A stretch of DNA of 64,000 nucleotides from Prevotella sp. (GCA_024682415.1 JAIKZG010000005.1:1-64000); one strand, 5' to 3'; positions 46,444 to 56,247 are shown, counted from the stretch's first letter. The notes: generated by a model not told the origin, from the sequence alone. A program made the numbers and translations.

Positions 46444-47964
46444 TTAGGCCACTTTCTCCAGACGCTTCATGATGGCGAACATAAACAAAGCGCTCACTAA
46501 GCACAATGCAATGAACACACACCATACCTGCCATAATGGCATACCGCCCCATAAGTAACCACCTACAGAAACAAGACCATTACCAATGGCAGTGGCAACA
46601 AACCATCCGCCCATCATCAATCCCTTATACTTAGGTGGAGCTACTTTACTAACAAAGCTGATACCCATCGGAGAAAGCAAAAGCTCACCAAATGTCAATA
46701 TCAAATATGTCATTATAAGCCAATTCGGAGAAGTATATATAGCCTGTCCTGCTTCTTTAAGAACTTTCTGCTCATCAGGTGAAGGCAAATGAAGCGAGCC
46801 AACTACCATAACAAAATAAGCCACAGCAGCTACAAGCATACCGAGAGCAATTTTGCGAGGCGCTGAAGGTTCTTTTCCCTTAGATGCCAACCAACTGAAG
46901 ATACCAACGCTTACAGGCGTAAGACCTACCACAAAACAAGGATTAAAGTGTTGGAATATAGGAGCTGCGATTTCAACATCACCCTCAAGATTACCATATT
47001 TCCAAGCCAACAGTGCAGCACTTACGACAATAACGCCAAACGCGATACCCTTGCCTTTATTTGTCTTGCTCTGGAAAATAGCGAACAAAGCATAAACGAT
47101 GAAAATACAAAGCACAAGATTAGTAACATCAAAGGCCATGCTCTGCAATCCATTTGAAGTAGGATTAACAAACTCATCAGCAAAATAAGTCAGAGTCAAA
47201 CCATTCTGATGGAATGCCATCCAGAAGAAAATTACTACGGCAAAGACAAGACACAATGCCACGATGCGTTCTTTGGTCTCAGCAAGAGTAAGACTCTCTT
47301 CCTCAACATTCTGGGCTTCCTCTTTCTTTTTACCACCTTCTGTATGACGGAAAGTAGAACGGAAAGCATAATATATTCCCATTGAAACGATGAGCGAAGC
47401 ACATGCTACAGCAAAAGCATAATGATAAGACTCACTTTCTGTGCAGCCTAAATTAGCCTGCGCCCACTCCATCATTTTAACGGCAGCAGTAGGAGCGAAC
47501 AAAGCTCCGATATTAATTGCCATATAAAATATTGAGAACGCTGAGTCACGACGTGACGCATACTTTGGATCATCATAAAGATTACCAACCATAACCTGCA
47601 AATTACCTTTAAACAAGCCAGTACCTACAGATATGAGCAACAATGCCGCAAGCATTCCTGCCAATGCGACAGTACCACTACCAAGAGGTACAGACAATGA
47701 AAGATAACCAAGAAACATAACGACACTACCCAATGCTACCATCTTGCCATATCCAAACTTATCAGCCAAAATACCACCGATAAGCGGGAAGAAATAGACC
47801 ATCATCAAGAATGAGCTATAAATAGCGCCAGCCGCACCAGCCGACAATCCAAAATTAGCTCTCAAGAACAATGCGAATACAGCAAGCATTGTGTAATATC
47901 CAAAACGTTCGCCTGTATTGGCCAAAGCCAAAGCATACAGACCTTTAGGTTGATTTTCAAACAT
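46444..47964 (-). CDS. POT/PTR-family peptide:H+ symporter
   Basis: 506 residues, about 12-14 membrane segments. PTR2 signatures: NTGERFGYYTMLAVFALFLR (the ExxERF-type motif), GGILADKFGYGKMVALGSVV and the FYMAINIGALFAPTAAV segment. A charged loop (EGGKKKEEAQNVEEESLT) divides the halves. By family it takes up di- or tripeptides with protons, fitting a peptide-using gut or rumen Prevotella. Confidence 0.9.
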   Translation of the reverse strand: MFENQPKGLYALALANTGERFGYYTMLAVFALFLRANFGLSAGAAGAIYSSFLMMVYFFPLIGGILADKFGYGKMVALGSVVMFLGYLSLSVPLGSGTVALAGMLAALLLISVGTGLFKGNLQVMVGNLYDDPKYASRRDSAFSIFYMAINIGALFAPTAAVKMMEWAQANLGCTESESYHYAFAVACASLIVSMGIYYAFRSTFRHTEGGKKKEEAQNVEEESLTLAETKERIVALCLVFAVVIFFWMAFHQNGLTLTYFADEFVNPTSNGLQSMAFDVTNLVLCIFIVYALFAIFQSKTNKGKGIAFGVIVVSAALLAWKYGNLEGDVEIAAPIFQHFNPCFVVGLTPVSVGIFSWLASKGKEPSAPRKIALGMLVAAVAYFVMVVGSLHLPSPDEQKVLKEAGQAIYTSPNWLIMTYLILTFGELLLSPMGISFVSKVAPPKYKGLMMGGWFVATAIGNGLVSVGGYLWGGMPLWQVWCVFIALCLVSALFMFAIMKRLEKVA

Positions 47965-48135
47965 ACTGATTTTATTTATTTTAGGGTTGTTCTTTATATT
48001 TTAAAATTTAGTATCTAAGTTCAAAGAAGAACATAGGCGACAATGCCGTCTTCATAGATACATTGTCGCCTACATCTTTATATAATAAAGCGTATATTCT
48101 ATTTATTGTTAATGACTTATCAAATCATATATACA

Positions 48136-49323
48136 TTATTTGATAATGCCCTGCTCTACGAATATCTGCTTCAATACTTCTACACCACGATCTACCTGTT
48201 CCTTAGTGTGAGTAGCCATAAGCGCTACGCGTACCAATGTATCCTGAGGAGCGCATGCCGGTGGAATAACAGGATTGATGAATACTCCGCGATCGAAAGC
48301 CAACTTTGTGACCAAGAATGTCTTCTCAGCATCACGCACATAAAGAGGAATGATAGGGCTTTCTGTATCACCGATTTCAAATCCTGCGTTACGGAACTCC
48401 TGCAAAGCATAGTTGGTAACATCCCAAAGAGCTTTCTGGCGCTCAGGCTCACTCTGCAAGATATGCAACGCCTCAATAGCGGCAGCTGTAGCAGCTGGAG
48501 TGTTAGATGCGCTGAATATATAAGAGCGGCAGTTATGACGCAAGAAATTGATAGTATCCATATCACCGGCAATAAAGCCACCAATTGAAGCCATACTCTT
48601 AGAGAATGTACCCATGATAAGGTCTACATCATCAGTTACGCCAAAATAATCGCACACACCTCTACCATGATCACCGAATACGCCCAAGCCATGAGCCTCG
48701 TCTACCATCAGAGAGCAATTGTATTTCTTTTTCAGTTCTACGATTTCAGGCAATTTAGCCAAATCACCCTCCATTGAGAATACGCCATCAACAACAATAA
48801 GTTTGACAGCCTCTTTTGGCAATTTCTGAAGCACACGCTCCAAATCAGCCATATCATTATGCTTATAGTGAAGCTGAGTGGCAAACGACAAACGACGTCC
48901 ATCAACAATACTTGCATGATCTCTATCGTCACAAATTATGTATTCACCACGACCTACTACACAAGCCAATACGCCCTGATTAACAGAGAAACCTGTAGAA
49001 AGACTGATTGCGTCATCTTTATGCTCGAATGCAGCCAATTCTTTCTCCAACTGTCTGTGAATATCAAGAGTACCATTAAGGAAACGGCTACCTGCACAAC
49101 CTGAGCCGTATTTATCGAGTGCAGCCTTTGCTGCGTCAATTATGCGCTGATCGCCGGTTAGACCTGTATAGGCATTAGAGCCAAACATAAGGACCTTATG
49201 TCCACCCATCTCGACTTCTGTGCCCTGCTTACTTGTTATTTCGCGAAAGTAAGGATAAACGCCAGCCTCCATGAATTTCTGAGGATCGCGATAGGTCTCA
49301 AACTTTTTCTGTAATTGTCCCAT
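48136..49323 (-). CDS. spt: Serine palmitoyltransferase (alpha-oxoamine synthase)
   Basis: 395 residues. PLP Lys242 is in GTFSKSMASIGGFIAGD; DEAH (208-211) and the HASIVDGRRLS region bind PLP. Overall wording (GSNAYTGLTGDQ, KYGSGCAGSRFLNGT, VIPPACAPQDTLVRVALMAT) is nearly that of the characterised Bacteroides SPT, so it is more likely SPT than glycine C-acetyltransferase. It condenses serine and palmitoyl-CoA to 3-ketosphinganine, the start of sphingolipid synthesis. Divergent from a lipid kinase gene at 49517. Confidence 0.88.
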   Translation of the reverse strand: MGQLQKKFETYRDPQKFMEAGVYPYFREITSKQGTEVEMGGHKVLMFGSNAYTGLTGDQRIIDAAKAALDKYGSGCAGSRFLNGTLDIHRQLEKELAAFEHKDDAISLSTGFSVNQGVLACVVGRGEYIICDDRDHASIVDGRRLSFATQLHYKHNDMADLERVLQKLPKEAVKLIVVDGVFSMEGDLAKLPEIVELKKKYNCSLMVDEAHGLGVFGDHGRGVCDYFGVTDDVDLIMGTFSKSMASIGGFIAGDMDTINFLRHNCRSYIFSASNTPAATAAAIEALHILQSEPERQKALWDVTNYALQEFRNAGFEIGDTESPIIPLYVRDAEKTFLVTKLAFDRGVFINPVIPPACAPQDTLVRVALMATHTKEQVDRGVEVLKQIFVEQGIIK

Positions 49324-49365
49324 TTCTTTTCAGTATAGAAACTATATATGTATAATTTTTGAGTG

Positions 49366-49474
49366 CAAAGATACAAAAAGAAATCTAAAAATAGCCTATT
49401 TACATATAAATTATCACTTTTGTAGTTTTTATTCATTCACGATGTAAAATATTAAAGGAATATTCTTAATTTTG
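49366..49474. promoter_or_regulatory. Divergent -7 boxes, spt and lipid kinase
   Basis: Minus strand TATCTTTG at 49373-49366 lies 43 bases before the spt ATG; plus strand TAATTTTG at 49467-49474 lies 43 bases before the lipid kinase ATG. -33 elements are not clear. Confidence 0.45.
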
Positions 49475-49516
49475 CATCACAAATAACATATTATAACGAT
49501 AAGCTACTTAAAAACG

Positions 49517-50557
49517 ATGAAAAAGAATATCCTTTTCATTATCAATCCAATATCAGGCACATCAAGCAAAGGCGAGATACCTCAGATTGTAGACAAAGAA
49601 ATCAACAAAGATATCTTCAACTACAAGATTGAGTATACTAAATGTGCCGGTGATGCCTCGGCGATAGCCAGTCGTGCCAAAGACGAAGGCATTGATATTG
49701 TAGTAGCTGTCGGTGGCGACGGAACAGTCAATGAAGTGGCACGCGCCATTGTTCATTCCGACACTGCGCTCGGCATTGTGCCATGCGGTTCGGGCAACGG
49801 ATTGGCACGCCATCTTATGATACCTATCAACATTAAGAAAAGTATCAACATCATCAACCAATGCGAGATTCATGATCTCGACTATGGACTGATAAATGAA
49901 TATCCATTTTTCTGTACTTGTGGAATGGGTTTCGACGCTGTTATAAGCAAGAGATTTGCAGAATGCGGGAAACGCGGTTTGATAAGTTACGTTGAAAATG
50001 TGCTGCGTGAAGGTCTGAAATACAAACCGGAAACTTATGAAATCACTGATGGCACCACATCCGCCGAATACAAAGCATTTCTTATATCATGTGCCAACGC
50101 TTCACAATACGGCAATAATGCCTATATCGCGCCACAGGCTTCAATGAGCGACGGTCTGATGGACGTGATTATCATGGAGCCTTTCGACATGCTTGAAGCA
50201 TCTCAGATAAGCATGGATATATTTAACAAGACACTCAACAAGAACTCTAAGATTAAGACATTCCGCACTCCAAAGCTCCATATCCATCGCCACGCGGCAG
50301 GTGTAATCCATTATGACGGTGATCCCGTAATGACCGATGCAGACGTAGATGTAGAATTGCGTGAAAAAGGAATTAAAATCGTGGTCAATCCGTTTGCCGA
50401 TAAAAGTCTTCGCAAGCCCAATATGCTTCAAAGCGCCGCATCAGATTTATTCAATGAGATAAACATTGTGAAAGATGATTTGCGCGATGACATCAAAGAA
50501 GGCGGACGCCATATCATGGCACTCAACAAAATATTACAAAAGAAGCTCAATCGATAA
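49517..50557 (+). CDS. Diacylglycerol-kinase-type lipid kinase
   Basis: 346 residues of the YegS/DgkB catalytic family: NPISGTSSKGE near the N-terminus, the nucleotide-binding VVAVGGDGTVNEVARAIV (about residue 65) and VPCGSGNGLARHL, then the second domain with YIAPQASMSDGLMDVIIM. A 50-residue helical C-terminal extension follows (residues about 297-346). Members phosphorylate diacylglycerol, sphingosine or ceramide. Divergence from spt makes a sphingolipid base or ceramide a reasonable candidate substrate; the sequence alone does not decide. Confidence 0.87.
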   Translation: MKKNILFIINPISGTSSKGEIPQIVDKEINKDIFNYKIEYTKCAGDASAIASRAKDEGIDIVVAVGGDGTVNEVARAIVHSDTALGIVPCGSGNGLARHLMIPINIKKSINIINQCEIHDLDYGLINEYPFFCTCGMGFDAVISKRFAECGKRGLISYVENVLREGLKYKPETYEITDGTTSAEYKAFLISCANASQYGNNAYIAPQASMSDGLMDVIIMEPFDMLEASQISMDIFNKTLNKNSKIKTFRTPKLHIHRHAAGVIHYDGDPVMTDADVDVELREKGIKIVVNPFADKSLRKPNMLQSAASDLFNEINIVKDDLRDDIKEGGRHIMALNKILQKKLNR

Positions 50558-50611
50558 TAAGATTACAAACATAATCATTTACTTACATAGCGAATATTCG
50601 CACTAAAAGAC

Positions 50612-50655
50612 AAAAAAATGACGTGAACAAACAAAAGATGTTCACGTCATTTTTT
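50612..50655. terminator. Bidirectional terminator, lipid kinase / uxaC
   Basis: 17-bp near-perfect stem (AAATGACGTGAACA in 50616-50629, with 50639-50655) and a 9-base loop, with A/T runs at both ends. It lies between two convergent genes. Confidence 0.85.
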
Positions 50656-50692
50656 ATATATGAGATTAGCTTCTGATTCTAATCTATAGGAA

Positions 50693-52096
50693 TTAGAACT
50701 TGAAGTAATTCTTTGCGTTGTTGTAGCTGATATCCTCTACCATCTGAGCTACACGAGCCATTTCACTTGAAGGAATCAAGCCCTTCTCGACATCGTTACC
50801 CAAGATATTGCAAAGGTTACGACGGAAATACTCATGACGTGGATAAGAAAGGAATGAACGGCTATCGGTCAGCATACCAACGAAACGACTCAACAAGCCA
50901 AGCTGAGAAAGAGCCTCTATCTGGCGAGTCATACCATCGAGCTGATCGTTGAACCACCAACCAGAACCAAACTGAATCTTACCTGGGCAAGAGCCATCCT
51001 GGAAGTTACCAAGCATAGTAGCTACTACCTCATTGTCAGCTGGATTCAAGCAGTAGATGATAGTACGAGTGAGCTTACCTTCCTCGTTCAAACGGTTAAG
51101 GAACTTGCTCATGTTCTTAGCAGTGTTGAATACACCGATAGAATCGAAACCAACATCTGGACCAAGTTTCTTAAACATAGAAGCATTATTGTCGCGGATT
51201 GCGCCATAGTGGAACTGCTGAGTCCAATCGCTTGCGTGATCCATTTCAGCGAAACGAACGAGCATGCAAGTCTTGAATTTCTTAACTTCCTCTGCTGTCA
51301 ATGGCTTCAATGTCATTGCCTTCTGGAAGATAGCCTCGATTTCAGCATCTGTATAGTCTTCAGCATAGAATTCCTCAATACCATGATCGCTCAAACGGCA
51401 ACCATTCTCGTGGAAGAAATCATGACGCTTCTGAAGAGCATCAAATACATCCTCAAACTTATTGATAGCAACACCGCTAACCTCAGACAGCTTGTTGATA
51501 TAGTCAACAAACACCTTGCCTGTTTCAGGCTTCATGGCAGCGTCTGGACGCCATGCTGGAATCATACGAATTTCGAAACCGCTCTCACGAGTCATCTTGT
51601 GCCAACGGAGATCATCAACTGGGTCGTCGGTAGTGCAAACGCACTCAACACCATAATGACGCATCAAACCACGGGCAGAGAACTCAGGCTGCTGCAATTT
51701 CTCGTTACACTCATCAAAGATTTCGCGTGCTGTTTCTGGCTTCAAAATTTTGTTGATACCGAAAGCAGTGCGGAGCTCAAGGTGAGTCCAGTGATATAGA
51801 GGGTTGCGGAATGTGTAAGGCACAGTCTCAGCCCACTTTTCAAACTTCTCCCAGTCGCTTGCGTCGCCTGTGCAGTATTTCTCAGCTACACCGTTAGAAC
51901 GCATAGCGCGCCACTTATAGTGGTCGCCACCGAGCCAAAGTTCTGTAATGTTCTTGAATTTGTAGTCTTCTGCTACCATCTGTGGAACGAGGTGGCAGTG
52001 ATAATCTATGATAGGCATCTTCGCTGCATGCTCATGAAACAACTGCTTAGCAGTATCGGTTTCAAGCAGGAAGTCCTTGTCCATGAAATCCTTCAT
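50693..52096 (-). CDS. uxaC: Glucuronate isomerase
   Basis: 467 residues, normal length. Signatures: IDYHCHLVPQMVAEDY (metal-binding HCH), WTHLELRTAFGI, CVCTTDDPVDDL, LSDHGIEEFYAEDYT and SYPRHEYFRRNL. It converts D-glucuronate to D-fructuronate (and galacturonate to tagaturonate), feeding the KDG pathway whose kinase and aldolase genes are immediately upstream in the run. A hairpin at 52134-52175 may lower its expression relative to eda. Confidence 0.96.
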   Translation of the reverse strand: MKDFMDKDFLLETDTAKQLFHEHAAKMPIIDYHCHLVPQMVAEDYKFKNITELWLGGDHYKWRAMRSNGVAEKYCTGDASDWEKFEKWAETVPYTFRNPLYHWTHLELRTAFGINKILKPETAREIFDECNEKLQQPEFSARGLMRHYGVECVCTTDDPVDDLRWHKMTRESGFEIRMIPAWRPDAAMKPETGKVFVDYINKLSEVSGVAINKFEDVFDALQKRHDFFHENGCRLSDHGIEEFYAEDYTDAEIEAIFQKAMTLKPLTAEEVKKFKTCMLVRFAEMDHASDWTQQFHYGAIRDNNASMFKKLGPDVGFDSIGVFNTAKNMSKFLNRLNEEGKLTRTIIYCLNPADNEVVATMLGNFQDGSCPGKIQFGSGWWFNDQLDGMTRQIEALSQLGLLSRFVGMLTDSRSFLSYPRHEYFRRNLCNILGNDVEKGLIPSSEMARVAQMVEDISYNNAKNYFKF

Positions 52097-52133
52097 AAGA
52101 AAATAATTATGATGTAATTGTTTAAGAAAAGAA

Positions 52134-52175
52134 AAGCTCCCCTCCCCTCGAATTAGGAGAGAAGGGGAGTTTTTA
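52134..52175. terminator. Hairpin between eda and uxaC
   Basis: 7-bp stem CTCCCCT/AGGGGAG extended by inner CTC/GAG pairs, with A- and T-runs on both sides. Likely a partial terminator or mRNA-processing hairpin inside the hexuronate run. Confidence 0.6.
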
Positions 52176-52205
52176 TATAAAAGTTTAGTAATTCAAATTG
52201 AGAAA

Positions 52206-52877
52206 TTACTTATTGAAGATACCCTTGATGATAGCGAAGGCATCCTCACACTTCTTAGTTACAGCAGCATAGTTGCCCTTAGCGATCTCATCCTTAGGGA
52301 AGAGCTTAGAACCCATACCTACGCAGTAAGCACCAGCCTTGAACCAAGCTGTAAGGTTCTCCTCTGTAGGAGCTACGCCACCAGTAACCATGATCTTAGA
52401 CCAACGCATTGGAGCCATAAGATCCTTTACGAAGTTAGGACCATAAACATCGCCTGGGAATACCTTTGTAACCTCGCAGCCTACTTCCTGAGCGTCACCG
52501 ATTTCGGTCATTGTGCCACAACCAGGAACATAAGGAATAGAACGACGGTTGCAAACCTTTGCTATGTCAGCGTTGAACAATGGACCAACAACGAAGTTGG
52601 CACCGAGCTGAATATAAAGAGAAGCAGTAGGAGCATCTACGACAGAACCTACGCCGAGAGCCATTTCAGGGCACTCTGTAGCAGCGAACTTAACAAGCTC
52701 ACCGAATACCTCATGAGCGAAGTCACCACGGTTAGTGAACTCGAAAACGCGAACACCACCCTCATAGCAAGCCTTAACAATCTGCTTAGCTACTTCTACA
52801 TCACTATTATAATAAACAGGCACCATACGGGTTTCACCCATCTTGATAACTACCTGTGTCTTATCAAATTTAGCCAT
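52206..52877 (-). CDS. eda: 2-keto-3-deoxy-6-phosphogluconate aldolase
   Basis: 223 residues, class I aldolase fold. The Schiff-base Lys is 138 in [13 protein letters not shown]; the general base Glu is 46 in FEFTNRGD; phosphate-binding loops are [12 protein letters not shown] and VGMGSKLFP. It splits KDPG into pyruvate and glyceraldehyde 3-phosphate. It lies 69 bases after kdgK and before uxaC, completing hexuronate breakdown. Confidence 0.94.
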   Translation of the reverse strand: MAKFDKTQVVIKMGETRMVPVYYNSDVEVAKQIVKACYEGGVRVFEFTNRGDFAHEVFGELVKFAATECPEMALGVGSVVDAPTASLYIQLGANFVVGPLFNADIAKVCNRRSIPYVPGCGTMTEIGDAQEVGCEVTKVFPGDVYGPNFVKDLMAPMRWSKIMVTGGVAPTEENLTAWFKAGAYCVGMGSKLFPKDEIAKGNYAAVTKKCEDAFAIIKGIFNK

Positions 52878-52946
52878 TTCTTTATTCTAATTTTATGAAT
52901 GCGGAATGCTGAACATTTTTCAGTTCAGCATTCCTAATTCTATATA

Positions 52947-53972
52947 TTAGCGCTGTACACGACCAGAAGCGTCGCCACCAGCAAGTGTTTCAACCTCTTC
53001 TACGCTTACCAAGTTGATATCACCATTGATAGTGTGCTTCAAAGCAGAAGCAGCAACAGCAAACTCAAGAGCCTCGCCCTGAGACTTGCCATTAACAAGA
53101 CCATGGATCAAACCACCTGCGAAAGAGTCACCACCACCTACGCGGTCGATGATTGGGTTGATATCGTAACGACGGCTCTCGTAGAATTCCTTGCCGTCAT
53201 AGATCATAGCCTTCCAGCCATTGTGTGAAGCAGAGAATGACTCACGAAGAGTAGAAGCTACATACTTGAAGTCGAACTGCTCAGCCATCTCCTTGAAGAT
53301 ACCCTTGTAGCCTTCAGCGTCTGTCTTACCGGCGAGAACATCGCTCTGTGGCTTAAAGCCAAGGCAAAGCTGTGCGTCTTCCTCGTTGCCGATGCAAACG
53401 TCTACATACTTCATCAATGGGCGCATGATGCTCTGAGCCTTCTCTGAAGTCCAAAGCTTCTTACGGAAGTTAAGGTCGCAAGAAACTGTCAAGCCCTGAC
53501 GCTTTGCAGCCTCACAAGCCTTAGCTACGATAGCAGCAGCCTTATCTGAGATAGCAGGAGTAATACCAGTCCAGTGGAACCAGTCACCACCCTTGAAGAT
53601 TGCATCGAAATCGAAGTCTTCTACGTCAGCCTCAGCGATTGCAGAGTTAGCACGGTCGTAGATAACCTTGCTTGGACGCATAGAAGCACCTGTCTCCTGA
53701 TAGTAGATACCTACGCGATCGCCACCACGAGCTACGTTTTCTGTATGAACGCCATAACGACGGAGGAAGTTGATAGCAGCCTGACCGATGTCGTTCTTAG
53801 GCAACTTTGTTATGAAATAAGCCTCATCGCCGTAGTTAGATGTGCTGACGCAAACATTTGCCTCACCACCACCATAAGTTACGCAGAATGAATCAGCCTG
53901 AAGAAAACGTCCATAATCTGGAGGAGTAAGTCTCAGCATGATTTCGCCGAGTGTAAATACTTTCTTTGCCAT
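52947..53972 (-). CDS. kdgK: 2-keto-3-deoxygluconate kinase
   Basis: 341 residues, PfkB-type sugar kinase: LGEIMLRLTPPDYGRFLQAD, YGGGEANVCVSTSNYG, and the anion-hole motif DRVGGGDSFAGGLIHGLVN with catalytic Asp (about residue 277). KDG kinase supplies the KDPG used by Eda; the adjoining genes support this specificity over other PfkB sugars. It is the first gene of the kdgK-eda-uxaC run, after a leader holding a 25-codon frame. Confidence 0.92.
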   Translation of the reverse strand: MAKKVFTLGEIMLRLTPPDYGRFLQADSFCVTYGGGEANVCVSTSNYGDEAYFITKLPKNDIGQAAINFLRRYGVHTENVARGGDRVGIYYQETGASMRPSKVIYDRANSAIAEADVEDFDFDAIFKGGDWFHWTGITPAISDKAAAIVAKACEAAKRQGLTVSCDLNFRKKLWTSEKAQSIMRPLMKYVDVCIGNEEDAQLCLGFKPQSDVLAGKTDAEGYKGIFKEMAEQFDFKYVASTLRESFSASHNGWKAMIYDGKEFYESRRYDINPIIDRVGGGDSFAGGLIHGLVNGKSQGEALEFAVAASALKHTINGDINLVSVEEVETLAGGDASGRVQR

Positions 53973-54007
53973 AAAAAAAGGTTTTTGAAATGAAATGAAA
54001 ATTATTA

Positions 54008-54085
54008 TTATTTTTTATTTTCTAAACCACGAACTCGATAGTTCTCAAAATCATCTGAAGGCAATAAGTCTTCATTAGGTTTCAT
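54008..54085 (-). CDS. Small leader ORF upstream of kdgK
   Basis: A 25-codon frame starts with ATG about 6 bases after the expected transcript start and reads MKPNEDLLPSDDFENYRVRG plus five more residues (LENKK), then TAA, 35 bases before kdgK. Composition is protein-like and ATG and stop are clear. It may be a small protein, a leader peptide or a chance frame. Confidence 0.4.
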   Translation of the reverse strand: MKPNEDLLPSDDFENYRVRGLENKK

Positions 54086-54097
54086 TTTTATCTCGTG

Positions 54098-54105
54098 CAA
54101 AGATA
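54098..54105 (-). promoter_or_regulatory. -7 box of the kdgK run
   Basis: Minus strand TATCTTTG; the predicted start is near 54091, giving a leader of about 120 bases to kdgK. No clear TTTG -33, which could mean activator dependence. Confidence 0.5.
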
Positions 54106-54204
54106 GTAATTTTAATTATATGTGGTAGTAATATATCTGTTTTTTTTCCTAAAATGGCGGTTATTTTCTGATTATTTTAAATAATTTGTGTACGATAACA
54201 GCTT

Positions 54205-54795
54205 TCATTGTTCCTTCACCGGCTTGCAGCACCAACGGCTCACCTTCAAAGCCACAGCCACGCCCGGCACATCTTTCAGAAGATAATAAAGTTTGTTTTG
54301 GCGCACGAGTTTACCCGTAAATCCCTTCAAAGGTCCATTGGTCACCACCACCTCCGTGCCCTGCTTCAGTTTTGCCTGTTCCGACGACATATACAATCGC
54401 ATAACGGCAGCAGGCTCACACATACGACGAAACTCATACATCTGCTTCGACGGAATTTCGAAATACACCCTGCTATTCTCTGCTTTTGAAATTATGCTCA
54501 CCGGATATCTCAAATCAGATATCAAAGCGTGCATATCACTTTCAGAAATCGATTTCTTAATGAATATCAGATTTTTTACCACAGGACGCAGCCTATGCTT
54601 CAGCCTGTTATCTTTATCGCGAAAAGGAATATCCTCCATCGGAATAAAACAGACAAGCCCCCTACTCTCCAGCTTTTCCTTTATTTCCATCTGGCGAGCG
54701 CAAAATATACGCATAGCATACCAAGACAGCCCATCATCTTCGATGACAGGCTGTTTATCGGTTTGATTTATTTCTATGTTTCCTTGCATTTGCAT
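54205..54795 (-). CDS. UpxY-type NusG-family antiterminator
   Basis: 196 residues. The N-terminal NGN domain shows SWYAMRIFCARQMEIKEKLE, FIPMEDIPFRDKD and RPVVKNLIFIKKS; the C-terminal KOW segment is GTEVVVTNGPLKGFTGKLVR. UpxY proteins act on capsule operons that directly follow them. Here no polysaccharide genes follow; the next genes on the strand are the hexuronate run, with a promoter between. It starts 39 bases after the dnaA stop and is probably co-transcribed with dnaA. Confidence 0.88.
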   Translation of the reverse strand: MQMQGNIEINQTDKQPVIEDDGLSWYAMRIFCARQMEIKEKLESRGLVCFIPMEDIPFRDKDNRLKHRLRPVVKNLIFIKKSISESDMHALISDLRYPVSIISKAENSRVYFEIPSKQMYEFRRMCEPAAVMRLYMSSEQAKLKQGTEVVVTNGPLKGFTGKLVRQNKLYYLLKDVPGVAVALKVSRWCCKPVKEQ

Positions 54796-54834
54796 GCGGT
54801 AAAAATCATCAAATGCGTATTAATAAGTATGTTT

Positions 54835-56247
54835 TTATTTCTTTATCTTGAACGCGACCTCTATGCTCTCAATCTCATCTGAGAAAGAGCGCTCGGTCTT
54901 TATGCGCTGCTCTATCTTCGTGCAACTATGTATCACTGTGCTGTGATCTCTTCCGCCCACGAGTTTGCCTATTCTGCTTGCCGGCATTTTGGTGTATTTC
55001 TGAGCGAGATACATACTCACCTGACGAGCAGTGACAAAATCCTTCTTACGGCTTCTGCTGTTGATAGCAGAGGTAGAGACATTGAAATGCTGACACACAG
55101 TATTGATGATGTCATCGATAGTGAGAGGCTCATCATCTATCTTCACCGCGCGCTTGATTACACGTTCAGCCAATGCCATATTGATGTCGCAGTTGTAGAC
55201 CACGCTATACGCGAGCAGAGAATTGATAACGCCCTGCAAATCACGCACAGAGCCATTTGCTGTTTCAGCGATAAACCTGATTACATCAGCCGGAATCTTC
55301 AATCCGTCACGACGAATAAGATTATTCAATATATTAACACACAAATCCACGTTAGGCTGCGCGAGCTCGGCAATAAGACCGCAAGAGAAACGCGTGAGCA
55401 AACGCTCGTTCATTCCCTTCAAATCTACAGGAGGGCGGTCGCTCGCGAGAATTATTCGCTTACCATTACGGAAAAGGTGATTAAATATATGGAAGAATGT
55501 GTCCTGCGTTTTAACGGCAGTAGCCCATTCCTGAATATCATCTACTATGAGCACATCAATAGTCTGATAGAAAGCTATAAAGCTATTAAGCTGGTTTTTA
55601 AGCACCGCATTCGTGTACTGCACCTGGAAAAGACGGGCACTGATATAAAGCACACGCTTCTGAGGATACAGCTGCTTCACCTTTGCTCCTATGGCATTGA
55701 TAAGATGGGTTTTGCCCGTACCTGAATGTCCATAGATAAACATAGGGTTAAACTGCGAGTTATTAGGATGCTCCGCAATAGAAAGACCTATTGCTCGCGG
55801 CAGCTTATTACTGTCGCCTTCTATATAATTATTGAATGTCAGGCGAGGGTCGAGATGCGGGTCAAGTGGCTGTGGCTGCGCAGCATCAAGCACCGAAGGG
55901 CTTTGATTTGCGCGCGACTGCGGCTGTGGTGCCAACGCTTTATCCGTAGGCTCAGCCTCCACCTCATTGGCGAGCTTATGCTCTTTGTCTACAAGCACGC
56001 GATATCTCAGCTTTACGCCAGCGCCGAAGACGCGGTGTAAAACCTTACTCAGCAAGTCTAAATAGTGCTCTTCCAGGTATTCATACACGAATGTAGACTC
56101 TACCTGAAGCACCAAGACCTTGGTAGCAGCAGTGTACTTACCAAAGACTATAGGCTTAAACCAAGTGTTATAATGCTGCTCATTGACATTTTGCTTTATG
56201 AGCGTAAGACACTTGTCCCAAAGTATTTTAGGACTCTCGTTTACCAT
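54835..56247 (-). CDS. dnaA: Chromosomal replication initiator DnaA
   Basis: 470 residues: domain I (LWDKCLTLIKQNVNEQHYNT), a Pro/Gln-rich linker (about 110-135), the AAA+ domain with P-loop IYGHSGTGKTHLINAIG and Walker B VLIVDDIQEW, and domain IV with the DNA-binding signature KLVGGRDHSTVIHSCTKI. It binds DnaA boxes and opens the origin. A full consensus promoter lies about 115 bases upstream. No clear cluster of DnaA boxes is seen around it. Confidence 0.97.
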   Translation of the reverse strand: MVNESPKILWDKCLTLIKQNVNEQHYNTWFKPIVFGKYTAATKVLVLQVESTFVYEYLEEHYLDLLSKVLHRVFGAGVKLRYRVLVDKEHKLANEVEAEPTDKALAPQPQSRANQSPSVLDAAQPQPLDPHLDPRLTFNNYIEGDSNKLPRAIGLSIAEHPNNSQFNPMFIYGHSGTGKTHLINAIGAKVKQLYPQKRVLYISARLFQVQYTNAVLKNQLNSFIAFYQTIDVLIVDDIQEWATAVKTQDTFFHIFNHLFRNGKRIILASDRPPVDLKGMNERLLTRFSCGLIAELAQPNVDLCVNILNNLIRRDGLKIPADVIRFIAETANGSVRDLQGVINSLLAYSVVYNCDINMALAERVIKRAVKIDDEPLTIDDIINTVCQHFNVSTSAINSRSRKKDFVTARQVSMYLAQKYTKMPASRIGKLVGGRDHSTVIHSCTKIEQRIKTERSFSDEIESIEVAFKIKK

